NCBI GenBank assembly: GCA_910585415.1
Contig: CAJUDT010000022.1
Span: 1-28,718, forward strand
Length of the DNA: 28,718 bases
Source of the DNA: an uncultured Flavonifractor sp.
GTDB taxonomy: Bacteria; Bacillota; Clostridia; Oscillospirales; Oscillospiraceae
Reading direction: 5' to 3'
Positions 15,552-22,912 of this stretch are shown one piece after another (the first letter of the stretch is position 1; every line of letters begins with the position of its first letter). A model generated the notes under the pieces. That model did no database searches. It saw only the letters and a program-made list of their open reading frames with translations, and was not told the origin of the DNA. Position numbers and translations under genes: made by a program.

Positions 15552-16201
15552 CGCGATTGGGGGAAACCCTGCGGGCTTATCAGGCCAGGGACCCGGCGGC
15601 CCGGAGCCGTCTGGAGATTTTTTTGCTCTATCCCGGCGTTCACGCCATTATATATCACCGGCTGGCCCATTTTTTGTACTCCCACCGCCTGAAATTTCTG
15701 GCCCGTGCGGTGTCCCAGTGGAGCCGGTGCTGGACGGGCATTGAGATTCACCCTGGGGCCAAGATTGGGCGGCGGCTGGTCATTGACCATGGCATGGGTA
15801 TCGTTATCGGCGAAACTGCCGAGGTGGGCGACGACTGCCTCATCTACCATGGGGTCACCCTGGGGGGCACCGGCAAGGACCAGGGCAAGCGCCACCCCAC
15901 TTTGGGTAATAATGTGATGGTGTCCACCGGAGCCAAGGTCCTGGGGCCCTTCAAGGTGGGGGATAACTCCCGCATTGCCGCCAACGCGGTGGTGCTGAGT
16001 GAGATTCCCCCCGACTCCACCGCCGTGGGCGTCCCCGCGCGGGTGGTCCGCATCGCTGGCGAGCGGGTGGACTACGCCAGCCAGGTGGACCAGATTCACG
16101 TTACCGACCCCCTGCAAAAGGAACTCCAGGCCCTCCATTCCCGGTTGGATTTGATGGAAAAGCTGCTGGATCAGAAATATCTGGGGGAAAAACAGATATG
16201 A
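15548..16201 (+). CDS. cysE: Serine O-acetyltransferase
   Basis: CysE transfers acetyl from acetyl-CoA to serine, giving O-acetylserine, the first committed step of cysteine synthesis. The 217-residue protein has an N-terminal helical part and a left-handed beta-helix of hexapeptide repeats. The catalytic landmarks are IDHGMGIVIGETAEVGDD and YHGVTLGGTGKDQGKRHPTLGNNV. It is shorter than the E. coli enzyme (about 270), as is usual in Firmicutes. The start overlaps the hydrolase stop (ATGA), with AGGAGG upstream. No cysK is in the window, so the O-acetylserine sulfhydrylase must be elsewhere. Confidence 0.96.
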   Translation: MTRLGETLRAYQARDPAARSRLEIFLLYPGVHAIIYHRLAHFLYSHRLKFLARAVSQWSRCWTGIEIHPGAKIGRRLVIDHGMGIVIGETAEVGDDCLIYHGVTLGGTGKDQGKRHPTLGNNVMVSTGAKVLGPFKVGDNSRIAANAVVLSEIPPDSTAVGVPARVVRIAGERVDYASQVDQIHVTDPLQKELQALHSRLDLMEKLLDQKYLGEKQI

Positions 16202-16779
16202 AGCTGGAAACTGTGGAAAAAGCCCTCCATCTGACCTATCCGCCTGCATTTCGGGAGCTCTATGAGGCTGGGGCCCTGCGCTGGCTGTGCGGCCGGCCAC
16301 AGGCCAAATCGCACCTGTTTCCCAATCAGCTGCTGGAAGAGGCTTATTACCCCTACTGGGATATGCTGCCCTTCTCCGATGTAAAGCGAATGCGGGGATA
16401 TTTGTATATGCAGGTTGAATTGAACTGCGGCCATTGGAAAGACGGAGTCGAGCCGCTTCCCTTTGCAGCCGAAGGGGAAGGGGACATTTTCTTTTTTGAT
16501 GCCGCGCTCAACGACCCAAATGCGCCGGTATTCTGCTGGGTAAGGAGCCAGGGCCGAGTGGGCATGTTCAGCCGCAGCTTGGAGGAATTTATCTGCGCGG
16601 AGCTCTGCGAGCGCGTTGCAAACGGTCTGATTCCGCTGGAGCACTGGTGGGTACAAAATCAACTGCGATGGCTGACCCCGGCGCATCGGATGCCCTTTCT
16701 CGCAAAAGACCTGCGTGCGCTGGACCGGATGGTGTTTCAGGTCAGCTTTTGGGCCGATACGGATTATGTGACCTATTAA
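16198..16779 (+). CDS. SUKH (SMI1/KNR4)-like protein
   Basis: A 193-residue protein. The beginning (VEKALHLTYPPAFRELYEAGALRWL) and the middle (PLPFAAEGEGDIFFFDAALNDPNAPVFCW...SLEEFICAELCERV) fit the SUKH superfamily pattern, in which a YPxxFRELYxxG helix is followed by strands and an acidic G(E)GDxxFFD motif. SUKH proteins are often immunity partners of polymorphic toxins, but many stand alone with other binding roles. Here no toxin is adjacent; the gene overlaps the cysE stop by four bases and lies 20 bases before cysS. The role in a cysteine operon is unexplained. Family assignment is by pattern only. Confidence 0.75.
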   Translation: MKLETVEKALHLTYPPAFRELYEAGALRWLCGRPQAKSHLFPNQLLEEAYYPYWDMLPFSDVKRMRGYLYMQVELNCGHWKDGVEPLPFAAEGEGDIFFFDAALNDPNAPVFCWVRSQGRVGMFSRSLEEFICAELCERVANGLIPLEHWWVQNQLRWLTPAHRMPFLAKDLRALDRMVFQVSFWADTDYVTY

Positions 16780-16799
16780 ACGATAAGGAGAAAAATATT

Positions 16800-18215
16800 A
16801 TGTACCTGTACAATTCTGCTACCCACAAAAAGGAAACCTTCATCCCCCACGAGCCCGGCAAGGTGTCCATGTACACCTGCGGCCCCACGGTGTATCACTT
16901 TGCCCACATCGGCAATCTGCGCAGCTACCTGATGGAGGACGTGTTAGAAAAACTCCTGCGGTACGAGGGCTACGACGTGACCCGCGTTATGAACATCACC
17001 GACGTGGGGCATCTGGCCTCCGACGCGGACACCGGGGAGGATAAGATGGTCGCCGGAGCCAAGCGGGAGCACAAGGGCGTATTGGAAATCGCCCAGTTCT
17101 ATACCGACGCCTTTTTTGCCGACTGCAAAAAGCTCAACATCAAATATCCCGACGTGGTGCAGCCCGCCACGGGTATGATTGACGAATATATCACCGTCAT
17201 TACCAAGCTCATCGACACGGGGTACGCCTATCTCGCCGGAGGCAACGTATACTTTGACACCTCCAAGCTGGAAAAATACTACGTGTTCAACGACCACGAC
17301 GAGGAGGACCTGGCGGTGGGCGTCCGGGAGGGCGTGGAAGAGGACACCAACAAGCGCAACAAAAACGACTTTGTCCTTTGGTTCACCAAGTCCAAGTTTG
17401 AGGATCAGGCCCTCAAGTGGGACTCCCCCTGGGGGGTGGGCTATCCCGGCTGGCACATTGAGTGCTCCTGCATCTCCATGAAGTATAACGGGGAATACCT
17501 GGACCTCCACTGCGGCGGCATCGACAACGCCTTCCCCCACCACACCAACGAGATTGCCCAGTCGGAGGCCTATTTGGGCCATCCCTGGTGCAAATACTGG
17601 ATGCACGTACACCACCTGAACACCGGGGACGGGAAAATGAGCAAATCCAAGGGGGAGTTTTTGACGGTCTCCCTGCTGGAGGAAAAGGGATACGACCCCC
17701 TGATGTACCGGTTCTTCTGCCTCCAGAGCCACTACAGAAAGAGTCTGGTGTTCACCTGGGAGAATCTGGACAATGCCAAGGCGGCCTTTGACAAGCTCAT
17801 CGGGCGCATTGCCGCTCTGGGCGAGGGAAACCCCGCCTCGGTTGACAAACAAACCGTTGCGGCCTGCCATGATAAATTTGTCGAAACGGTGGGCAATGAC
17901 TTAAATACCTCTTTGGGTGTCACCGCCCTGTACGACGTGCTGAAATCGGATTGGAACAGCAGCACCAAGCTGGCGGTCATTGACAGCTATGACCAGGTCC
18001 TTGGCCTGGACCTGCTGAAGCAGGCGGCGGCACTTCGGGAACAGGCGGAAGCTCCGGTGGAGGGCGCGGAGGAAATCGAGGCCCTCATCGCCCAGCGCAC
18101 CGAGGCCAAAAAGGCCAAGGACTGGAGCAAGGCCGACGCCATCCGGGACCAGCTCAAGGCAATGGGGATTGAAATCAAGGACACTCCCAATGGTGTGGAG
18201 TGGAAACGGGTATAA
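16800..18215 (+). CDS. cysS: Cysteinyl-tRNA synthetase
   Basis: CysS charges tRNA-Cys with cysteine. The 471-residue class I synthetase has the HIGH variant HIGN (36-39), zinc-binding C27 in MYTCGPTVYH, the later ligand region GWHIECSCIS and HHTNEIAQSEA, and KMSKS at 279-283. The ATG at 16800 has AAGGAG (16785-16790) nine bases upstream and gives the normal N-terminus; an in-frame extension to 16647 runs into the previous gene and is rejected. It is the last gene of the T-box operon, so its level should rise when uncharged tRNA-Cys accumulates. Confidence 0.98.
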   Translation: MYLYNSATHKKETFIPHEPGKVSMYTCGPTVYHFAHIGNLRSYLMEDVLEKLLRYEGYDVTRVMNITDVGHLASDADTGEDKMVAGAKREHKGVLEIAQFYTDAFFADCKKLNIKYPDVVQPATGMIDEYITVITKLIDTGYAYLAGGNVYFDTSKLEKYYVFNDHDEEDLAVGVREGVEEDTNKRNKNDFVLWFTKSKFEDQALKWDSPWGVGYPGWHIECSCISMKYNGEYLDLHCGGIDNAFPHHTNEIAQSEAYLGHPWCKYWMHVHHLNTGDGKMSKSKGEFLTVSLLEEKGYDPLMYRFFCLQSHYRKSLVFTWENLDNAKAAFDKLIGRIAALGEGNPASVDKQTVAACHDKFVETVGNDLNTSLGVTALYDVLKSDWNSSTKLAVIDSYDQVLGLDLLKQAAALREQAEAPVEGAEEIEALIAQRTEAKKAKDWSKADAIRDQLKAMGIEIKDTPNGVEWKRV

Positions 18216-18216
18216 C

Positions 18217-18252
18217 ATAGTAGAGGCCGCCCTTCAGGGCGGCCTCTACTAT
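18217..18252. terminator. Perfect 16-bp hairpin between convergent genes
   Basis: Arms 18217-18232 and 18237-18252 match perfectly around a TTCA loop. It lies immediately after the cysS stop and just before the end of the converging DUF4230 gene. No T-run follows on either strand, so it is a stable barrier or a weak intrinsic terminator. Confidence 0.6.
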
Positions 18253-18257
18253 AACAT

Positions 18258-19031
18258 TTATGAGCTGGTTTGGACTATTAGGGTATATTCCCCTTCTCCA
18301 GATCCAATTCCCGGAATAAGAGATAGAAAAGATTTTACCAATGTTCGAGCCTCTTCGTCCGCCTTTGTAAGCAGACCGCGCTCAACAGCCTTTACTTCCA
18401 TGCGGATTTTTCCTTGAGCAACAAGGTTATTTAGGTCTTCGTAGGTAACATCATTAAAAAGACCATTTTTTATATTATGAGTAACTACACTTTCCTGAGG
18501 GACATTATTATCTGTAATTTTGCTGGGTGGCAGGATAATCGTAATTGTATGTGACTCTTCATCCACCTCAACCACAGCGTCACTTAAATTTATACCCGCT
18601 TTGATTGTTCCATCATAAGTAACAATGTAACTCTTTTCGCTAAAGGGCCGGTCCCAGCCAAAAATCCATTCATCCGAGTCTTCACCTTTATCTGAGTTTG
18701 TATAAATATACTCTTGTGTAACTAACTCCTGAATGGAACTGAGTTGCTCCTTGATAGTGTCACTTGTTATAACGGGGATGGACTTATCATTATCTTTGTT
18801 CATTCCACTGCTTTCGCGCAATGCAATAATCAACTGTTCTTGATATTCCATCTGCTGATTCTGCTTTTCCATTTCCTGGGTCAGCTCTTCTTGACGTTTG
18901 TGTGCCAGACGCAAAAAGAAAATCAATGCTAAAACCAAAAGGACAATTAGCAACCATACAACCAACTTACGCTTGCGCCACAGTGTAGCAAAAATCTCAT
19001 CCCTTGTTTCTTCCATTAAATCTTCATCCAT
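18258..19031 (-). CDS. DUF4230 family membrane-anchored protein
   Basis: A 257-residue protein of the DUF4230 type. The N-terminus (1-22) is cytoplasmic and charged. One membrane segment spans about 23-43 (LVVWLLIVLLVLALIFFLRLA), then a short coiled coil (44-75), then the beta-rich domain with the GTIKAGINLSDAVVEVDEESHTITIILPPSKI pattern typical of the family. Its function is unknown. The codon usage is visibly more AT-rich than any neighbour, suggesting a different history. GAGGAGG precedes the ATG. A promoter at 19354-19382 (-) would give it a leader of about 315 bases that contains a terminator-like hairpin. Confidence 0.88.
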   Translation of the reverse strand: MDEDLMEETRDEIFATLWRKRKLVVWLLIVLLVLALIFFLRLAHKRQEELTQEMEKQNQQMEYQEQLIIALRESSGMNKDNDKSIPVITSDTIKEQLSSIQELVTQEYIYTNSDKGEDSDEWIFGWDRPFSEKSYIVTYDGTIKAGINLSDAVVEVDEESHTITIILPPSKITDNNVPQESVVTHNIKNGLFNDVTYEDLNNLVAQGKIRMEVKAVERGLLTKADEEARTLVKSFLSLIPGIGSGEGEYTLIVQTSS

Positions 19032-19117
19032 AATTGAGTCCTCCTCATATCATTTCACCACAACCGCCCCGGGGGCTTATGCCCCCGGAACAGGACCTTC
19101 GTCCCAAAGGCCGGGTG

Positions 19118-19154
19118 AAAAACAAAAACACCGTGCAGGATAGAACCTACACAG
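19118..19154 (-). terminator. Terminator-like hairpin in the leader of the DUF4230 gene
   Basis: On the minus strand a 9-bp stem with two G-U pairs (19154-19146 with 19139-19131, 6-base loop) is followed by a T-rich tract at 19130-19118 (TGTTTTTGTTTTT). It would end a roughly 230-base transcript from the promoter at 19354-19382, or act as an attenuator ahead of the DUF4230 gene 87 bases downstream. Confidence 0.5.
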
Positions 19155-19215
19155 CGCAAGAAGCAAAGTTCTTATGCACACAACGGTTGGAAAATACGAC
19201 GCCGAAACCAGCCCC

Positions 19216-19244
19216 TTGCATGAAGGGACAAAATGTCGTATAAT
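19216..19244 (+). promoter_or_regulatory. Strong sigma-A promoter with no evident coding gene
   Basis: TTGCAT (19216-19221), 17-base spacer and a perfect TATAAT (19239-19244) on the plus strand. The predicted start near 19251 is just before a 16-bp palindrome (19257-19272). There is no protein gene with a ribosome binding site before 19594; two hairpins with T-runs follow. Confidence 0.75.
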
Positions 19245-19353
19245 ACCTGTGTGGTGTGGCCGACGTCGGCCATTGTGTAGGTGGGCAGTCACCTGCTCAG
19301 GCTTGCGGGTGCGCCAACACCCGCAAGCTGCCGCATTTTTGTTTTCCATGTCG

Positions 19354-19382
19354 ATTATAGCAAGAATCTTTCGACAGTGCAA
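19354..19382 (-). promoter_or_regulatory. Strong sigma-A promoter facing the plus-strand promoter
   Basis: On the minus strand: TTGCAC (19382-19377), 17-base spacer and a perfect TATAAT (19359-19354). It faces the plus-strand promoter at 19216-19244; transcripts would overlap for about 100 bases. It is the only good candidate to drive the DUF4230 gene. Confidence 0.7.
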
Positions 19383-19410
19383 GAGTTTTTGGAAACTTTG
19401 GTGAAAAAGG

Positions 19411-19440
19411 AAACCGCCCGCTGTAAACGGGCGGTTTTTT
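19411..19440 (+). terminator. Intrinsic terminator
   Basis: Perfect 10-bp stem (19411-19420 with 19428-19437), 7-base loop and a run of T continuing to 19440. It lies upstream of the SLH gene with no protein gene before it on this strand, so it most likely ends the candidate RNA starting near 19251. Confidence 0.85.
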
Positions 19441-19593
19441 CTGCCTTGTCCCCACCTACCTTCCAGCAGAAATAATCTCCTAGTCCCCTCCCCGGTTCGA
19501 CGGCATAAGTTTCCAATATATGGTATTCTTTGTCCAGCGGCTCTATGACAGCCGGAGGCTTTCCGGCGGTCAGGCCCTGAAGGAGGTCCTGCT

Positions 19594-20097
19594 ATGAAGT
19601 TCGCCCTTTTGCTCCCGCTGGCCCTGTTCCTGATGATTTGCACCGCTCGGGCCGCAGCGCCCACCGTCTCCCGCTCTGATTTCCTGGACGCCCTCTGGCA
19701 GTACGCCGGGTCCCTCCCCCACAGCGCCGGAGGCGTATTTTTTGATGTGGGCCGGGACGACGACGGCTCCACCGCCATCTCCTGGGCCCAAGAGATGGGC
19801 GTCACCCAGGGCACCGGAAACGGCTGCTTTTCTCCCCACCGGCCCATTACACGGGAGGAAGCCGCCCTCATGCTCCGCCGGTATGCGGATTATCTGGGCC
19901 GCGATACCTTTCTGCCCGACGGCCTGCTTACGTGCAACGACGGCGCGGATTCCTCCCCCTGGGCTGAGGACGCCCTCTACTGGGCGGCGGACTGCGGGTT
20001 AATCGACTGGACCTCCGAGGGCCTTTTGGACCCCCTGGGGACCCTCTCCCGGGAACAGCTGGAGCTCATCCTGGCCCGTTTTTTTGGGGACCTATAG
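19594..20097 (+). CDS. Secreted SLH-domain (S-layer homology) protein
   Basis: A 167-residue protein with a clear signal peptide (MKFALLLPLALFLMICTARAAA, cleavage near 20-22). The mature part is made almost only of SLH-like units: about 25-85 (SRSDFLDALWQYAG...FFDVG...AISWAQEMGVTQGTGNGCFSPHRPITREEAALMLRRYADYLG), then a second unit to the end (SSPWAEDALYWAADCGLIDWTSEGLLDPLGTLSREQLELILARFF). SLH domains bind pyruvylated cell-wall polymers. There is no separate catalytic or surface domain, so it may be a small wall protein or a fragment of a modular design. AGGAGG (19581-19586) is seven bases before the ATG. A bidirectional terminator follows. Confidence 0.88.
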   Translation: MKFALLLPLALFLMICTARAAAPTVSRSDFLDALWQYAGSLPHSAGGVFFDVGRDDDGSTAISWAQEMGVTQGTGNGCFSPHRPITREEAALMLRRYADYLGRDTFLPDGLLTCNDGADSSPWAEDALYWAADCGLIDWTSEGLLDPLGTLSREQLELILARFFGDL

Positions 20098-20114
20098 TCT
20101 CCCCCTGCCCCGTA

Positions 20115-20155
20115 AAAAAACCCGGACGGAACCTTGTGCTCCGTCCGGGTTTTTT
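20115..20155. terminator. Bidirectional intrinsic terminator
   Basis: A 10-bp GC-rich stem (20121-20130 with 20140-20149) is flanked by A (20114-20120) and T (20150-20155) runs that extend the pairing. It serves the SLH gene (+) and the CD1247-type gene (-). Confidence 0.92.
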
Positions 20156-20187
20156 ATTTTGTGTTCAAATATGCCAGAGGCTGTCCG

Positions 20188-20634
20188 TCAATCCTCGTCG
20201 TGGCCGTGGTCATGTTCACAGCCGCAGCCGCATTCGCAATCGCCGTCGTCCAAATCCAGGGCGAACTTCTGCTTGCAGCTGGGGCACTGAATCACGCCCT
20301 CATCCAGAACGCCTGCGTCAATGACCAGAGTCTCACCGCAGCTGGGGCAATCGGTTTCAAAGAAATCGCCGTCCTCACAGCCGCAGCCGCAGCCGTCCTC
20401 CTCGTCCTCATCCTCAAAGACCAGCTGCTCCACGTCGGAGAGGTCGTCGGACAGGGCGTCAATTTCCTCGCCCAGGGCCACGGTGTTTTCCTCCAGGTCC
20501 TCAATGGACAGGCCCACTTCCTCCAGAATGCCGATCATGACGGAAATGAGCTTGCCCTCCTTGGACTTCTCGGTGTCAATGTCCAGCCCCTCGGCCAGAC
20601 CCTTCAGGTAAGCGACCTTTTCAGAAATTGTCAT
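20188..20634 (-). CDS. CD1247-type N-terminal domain protein with zinc ribbon
   Basis: A 148-residue protein. The N-terminus (TISEKVAYLKGLAEGLDID...SVMIGILEEVGLSIEDLEENT) matches the CD1247 N-terminal domain found in Clostridia. An acidic linker with CGCGC follows, then a zinc ribbon (CPSCGETLVI...IQCPSCKQKF) and a second Cys/His/Asp-rich tail (CECGCGCEHDHGHDED). The two CGCGC clusters and the His tail look able to bind metal. The function is unknown. The start at 20634 was chosen because AAGGAG lies six bases upstream; an earlier start gives unrelated sequence overlapping efp. It lies about 50 bases downstream of efp and probably shares its transcript. Confidence 0.88.
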   Translation of the reverse strand: MTISEKVAYLKGLAEGLDIDTEKSKEGKLISVMIGILEEVGLSIEDLEENTVALGEEIDALSDDLSDVEQLVFEDEDEEDGCGCGCEDGDFFETDCPSCGETLVIDAGVLDEGVIQCPSCKQKFALDLDDGDCECGCGCEHDHGHDED

Positions 20635-20684
20635 AGTAATCTCCTTTTCATGTTGGCCGCAAAGGGCCCTCCGGTGTACGGAAC

Positions 20685-21254
20685 TCACGCCTTGCAGCGC
20701 TCCAGATACTCCCCGGACCGGGTATCAATCTTGATTTTATCGCCGGGGTTGATGAACAGGGGCACCTTAATCTCGGTGCCAGTCTCCAGGGTGGCGGGCT
20801 TGGTGACGTTGGTGGCGGTGTCGCCCTTGAAGCCGGGGTCTGTCTCGGTCACCTCCAGCTCCACGAAGGTGGGGGGCTCCACGGCGAAGATCTTGCCCTT
20901 GTAGGAGTTGATCTTGCACACCATGTTCTCCTTCACAAAGCGGAAGTTGTCCCCCAGCAGCTCGGACCCGATGGGCACCAGATCATAGCTCTCCGGGTCC
21001 ATGAAGTAGTACAGATCGCCGTCGTTGTAGCTGTACTCCATGTCCTTGCGCTCCACATAGGCCTGCTCAAACTTGGCCGTGGGGTTAAAGGATGTCTCGG
21101 TGACGCCGCCGGTGATGACGTTCTTCATCTTGGTGCGCACAAAGGCCGCGCCCTTGCCGGGCTTGACGTGCTGGAACTCGACGACCTGCATGACCTGACC
21201 ATCCATCTCAAAGGTCACGCCGTTGCGGAACTCGCTGGCAGAAATCGTAGGCAT
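20685..21254 (-). CDS. efp: Translation elongation factor P
   Basis: EF-P rescues ribosomes stalled at polyproline motifs. The 189-residue, three-domain protein is the usual length. The tip loop HVKPGKGAAFVRTK carries the lysine (K32 region) that is modified in many bacteria. The end matches the family (TNVTKPATLETG...PLFINPGDKIKIDTRSGEYLERC). GGAGG precedes the ATG. A good promoter lies at 21302-21330, so efp can be transcribed apart from the peptidase gene that ends just upstream, although read-through is possible. Confidence 0.98.
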   Translation of the reverse strand: MPTISASEFRNGVTFEMDGQVMQVVEFQHVKPGKGAAFVRTKMKNVITGGVTETSFNPTAKFEQAYVERKDMEYSYNDGDLYYFMDPESYDLVPIGSELLGDNFRFVKENMVCKINSYKGKIFAVEPPTFVELEVTETDPGFKGDTATNVTKPATLETGTEIKVPLFINPGDKIKIDTRSGEYLERCKA

Positions 21255-21301
21255 TGGTATTCATCCTCCAAACAAAACAATTACAGAATATAGGCTGACT
21301 T

Positions 21302-21330
21302 ATTTTACCCTATTATTTCCCGCTTTGCAA
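21302..21330 (-). promoter_or_regulatory. Promoter of efp
   Basis: On the minus strand: TTGCAA (21330-21325), 17-base spacer and TAAAAT (21307-21302), about 50 bases before the efp ATG. Confidence 0.7.
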
Positions 21331-21336
21331 GGGGTT

Positions 21337-22401
21337 TTAGAGAATTATCAGCTCTTTGGGCGAATTGGTGATATCCTCACAGCCCTCCGCCGTCAATACG
21401 GTCACATCCTCAATGCGCACGCCGAACCGTCCGGGCAGATAAATGCCCGGCTCGGCGGACACGCAGGCCCCCTCCGGAAGGGGCTTATCGTTGCGGCTGT
21501 TGGCGTTGGGTGTCTCGTGGATTTCAATGCCCAGGCTGTGGCCGTACCCGTGGCCGAAATACTCGCCGTACCCGGCATCCTCAATGACCTTCCGGGCCGC
21601 CCCGTCGATTTCCTTACCGGGCACTCCCGCTCGGGTGGCGGCAATGCCCGCCAGCTGGGCCTGGAGCACCGTGCTGTAAACCTTGCGCATTTCCTCCGAA
21701 GGCTCCCCCAGGGCCACAGTGCGGGTCATGTCGGAGCAGTAGCCGCCGTATTTGCACCCAAAGTCCATGGTGATGAACTCACCCTTCTGCACAGGCTTGT
21801 CCCCAGGAATGCCGTGGGGCAGACTGCCGTTGGGGCCGGAAACCACAATGGGGTCAAAGGACATCTTCTCCGCCCCCAGCAGGAGCATTTCAAATTGAAG
21901 CTGGGCGGCAATCTGCCGCTCGGTCATGCCGGGCTGGATGAATTTACAGATTTTGGCGAACGCCGCATCAGTAATCTCCTGGGCCTTCTTCATCAGGGCA
22001 ATTTCCTCCGGGTCCTTGGAGGCCCGCAGGTTTCCAATCAGCTTCTGTGCTGGAACCAGCTCGCAGGGAAACTCCTTGGTGTACTCGTTGAAGGTGGATA
22101 CGGTCATGTATCCCTCCTCGAAGCCCAGCTTTTTGATGCCCAGCGCCTGGATTGCCTGGATGGCCAGAGCCTTATGGGTCACGGCGGTGGTGGTCATGGT
22201 GATATCCGCCCCGGTAACCTGCTTTTCCGCCGACTCGATATAGCGGGAATCGGTAAAATAGCGGCAGCCGTTTTTCGCCGCCACCACCAGCCCCTCACCG
22301 TGGAAGCCGATGGCGTAAAATTCTCCGGGCTCGCTGGACACCAGCATAGCGTCCAGACCGTATTCCTCCAGCTTGGCGACGATTTGTTTCAGGTGATTCA
22401 T
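21337..22401 (-). CDS. M24-family Xaa-Pro peptidase
   Basis: A 354-residue metallopeptidase of the pita-bread fold, probably a cytoplasmic Xaa-Pro aminopeptidase or dipeptidase. The five dinuclear metal ligands are visible: D213 (TMDFG), D224 (SDMTR), H288 (GHGYGHSLG), E317 (SAEPG) and E331 (RIEDV). An N-terminal creatinase-like domain fills residues 1-125. AAGGAG is present 11 bases upstream of the ATG. It lies next to efp, as in many Firmicutes, so proline-containing peptide turnover and polyproline translation are encoded together. The exact subtype (PepP or PepQ) is unclear. Confidence 0.95.
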   Translation of the reverse strand: MNHLKQIVAKLEEYGLDAMLVSSEPGEFYAIGFHGEGLVVAAKNGCRYFTDSRYIESAEKQVTGADITMTTTAVTHKALAIQAIQALGIKKLGFEEGYMTVSTFNEYTKEFPCELVPAQKLIGNLRASKDPEEIALMKKAQEITDAAFAKICKFIQPGMTERQIAAQLQFEMLLLGAEKMSFDPIVVSGPNGSLPHGIPGDKPVQKGEFITMDFGCKYGGYCSDMTRTVALGEPSEEMRKVYSTVLQAQLAGIAATRAGVPGKEIDGAARKVIEDAGYGEYFGHGYGHSLGIEIHETPNANSRNDKPLPEGACVSAEPGIYLPGRFGVRIEDVTVLTAEGCEDITNSPKELIIL

Positions 22402-22420
22402 GGGTATCAGACTCCTTTTC

Positions 22421-22750
22421 TTATTGTGCCTTTTTCAGCTCGGCAATTTCCCGGTTGATGGCCTTGGTTGTGCTCTTCAGCAGTACGATATCATCCTCCA
22501 CCGCCTCCACACGCTCCTTGGATGCCAGAGTCTCCAGCAGAGTTTCCTGGCCCTCGGCCAGCGCACTGAGCTGCTTGGAAACCTCCAAATCCAGCCGGAC
22601 CTTGACGCCGGTGACATCATCCCGAAGCTGCTCCAGCGCCCTGCTGTGCTGCTCTAACAGTTTTCCATGCTGCTCCAATATTTCACCGTGCTTTTCCTGG
22701 GTTCGCTCCATTTTCTCCAGCAGGGCTAAAATCTTTTCTTCATTGCTCAT
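22421..22750 (-). CDS. Small coiled-coil protein of unknown function
   Basis: A 109-residue protein that is almost entirely helical. Heptad-like repeats EKHGEILEQHGKLLEQHSRALEQL dominate residues 15-45, and the rest continues as a long charged helix. It has no cysteine, signal peptide or membrane segment. AAAGGAG lies upstream of the ATG at 22750; the longer frame from 22771 would overlap that site, so the shorter start is preferred. The gene ends 19 bases before the peptidase start, so the two are probably co-transcribed. It resembles small coiled-coil proteins with repeated EHG/LxEQH units seen in Firmicutes, of unknown role. Confidence 0.8.
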   Translation of the reverse strand: MSNEEKILALLEKMERTQEKHGEILEQHGKLLEQHSRALEQLRDDVTGVKVRLDLEVSKQLSALAEGQETLLETLASKERVEAVEDDIVLLKSTTKAINREIAELKKAQ

Positions 22751-22912
22751 AATCGACTCCTTTCTTCTCACTCAATTCAGGTGTTTGAATCCGCAAAACC
22801 CTGTGCTCTTTCGTTCGGCAAATCCGGCCCAGGTCTGCGCTCTTTGGATTATTGTACCACGTTTTACCCGCCCGCGTCTACTGTGAAAGTCTCCACTTGT
22901 GACAATACCACC

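Larger units (their letters stand above)
19251..19440 (+). ncRNA. Candidate small RNA, about 95 or 190 nt
   Basis: Inferred transcript from the promoter at 19216-19244. It would contain the 16-bp palindrome at 19257-19272, a perfect 11-bp hairpin (19302-19312 with 19319-19329) followed by the T-rich tract ATTTTTGTTTT, and a second terminator at 19411-19440. The first hairpin would give about 95 bases, the second about 190. The sequence does not match 6S RNA, SRP RNA, tmRNA or any riboswitch I can recognise. A minus-strand promoter at 19354-19382 fires through the same DNA, so the two RNAs would be complementary. Confidence 0.45.

Noticed and set aside
14969..16300. Long minus-strand open frame (443 codons) opposite the hydrolase and cysE
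   Set aside because: Spans several well-supported plus-strand genes and shows no protein motif; an effect of high GC content.
16647..16799. 51-residue N-terminal extension of cysS
   Set aside because: Lies within the preceding gene in another frame, and CysS proteins start close to the MYLYNSATHKK segment.
19040..19130. Mini-ykkC (guanidine-II) or other riboswitch upstream of the DUF4230 gene
   Set aside because: A GGACGAAGGTCC hairpin and a GC-rich hairpin are present, but the paired ACGR loops expected for that class are not both found.
19077..19347. Possible small protein reading MENKNAAACGCWRTRK... starting at the minus-strand promoter
   Set aside because: No ribosome binding site, unusual composition, and it runs through hairpins; a leaderless mRNA cannot be fully excluded but is not supported.
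19349..19405. 18-residue peptide MSIIARIFRQCKSFWKLW as a type I toxin
   Set aside because: No Shine-Dalgarno sequence and no typical hydrophobic toxin pattern; kept only as part of the RNA-locus finding.
19251..19440. 6S RNA or SRP RNA
   Set aside because: Size is suitable, but there is no end-to-end pairing with a central bubble for 6S and no conserved SRP domain loop (GGAA).
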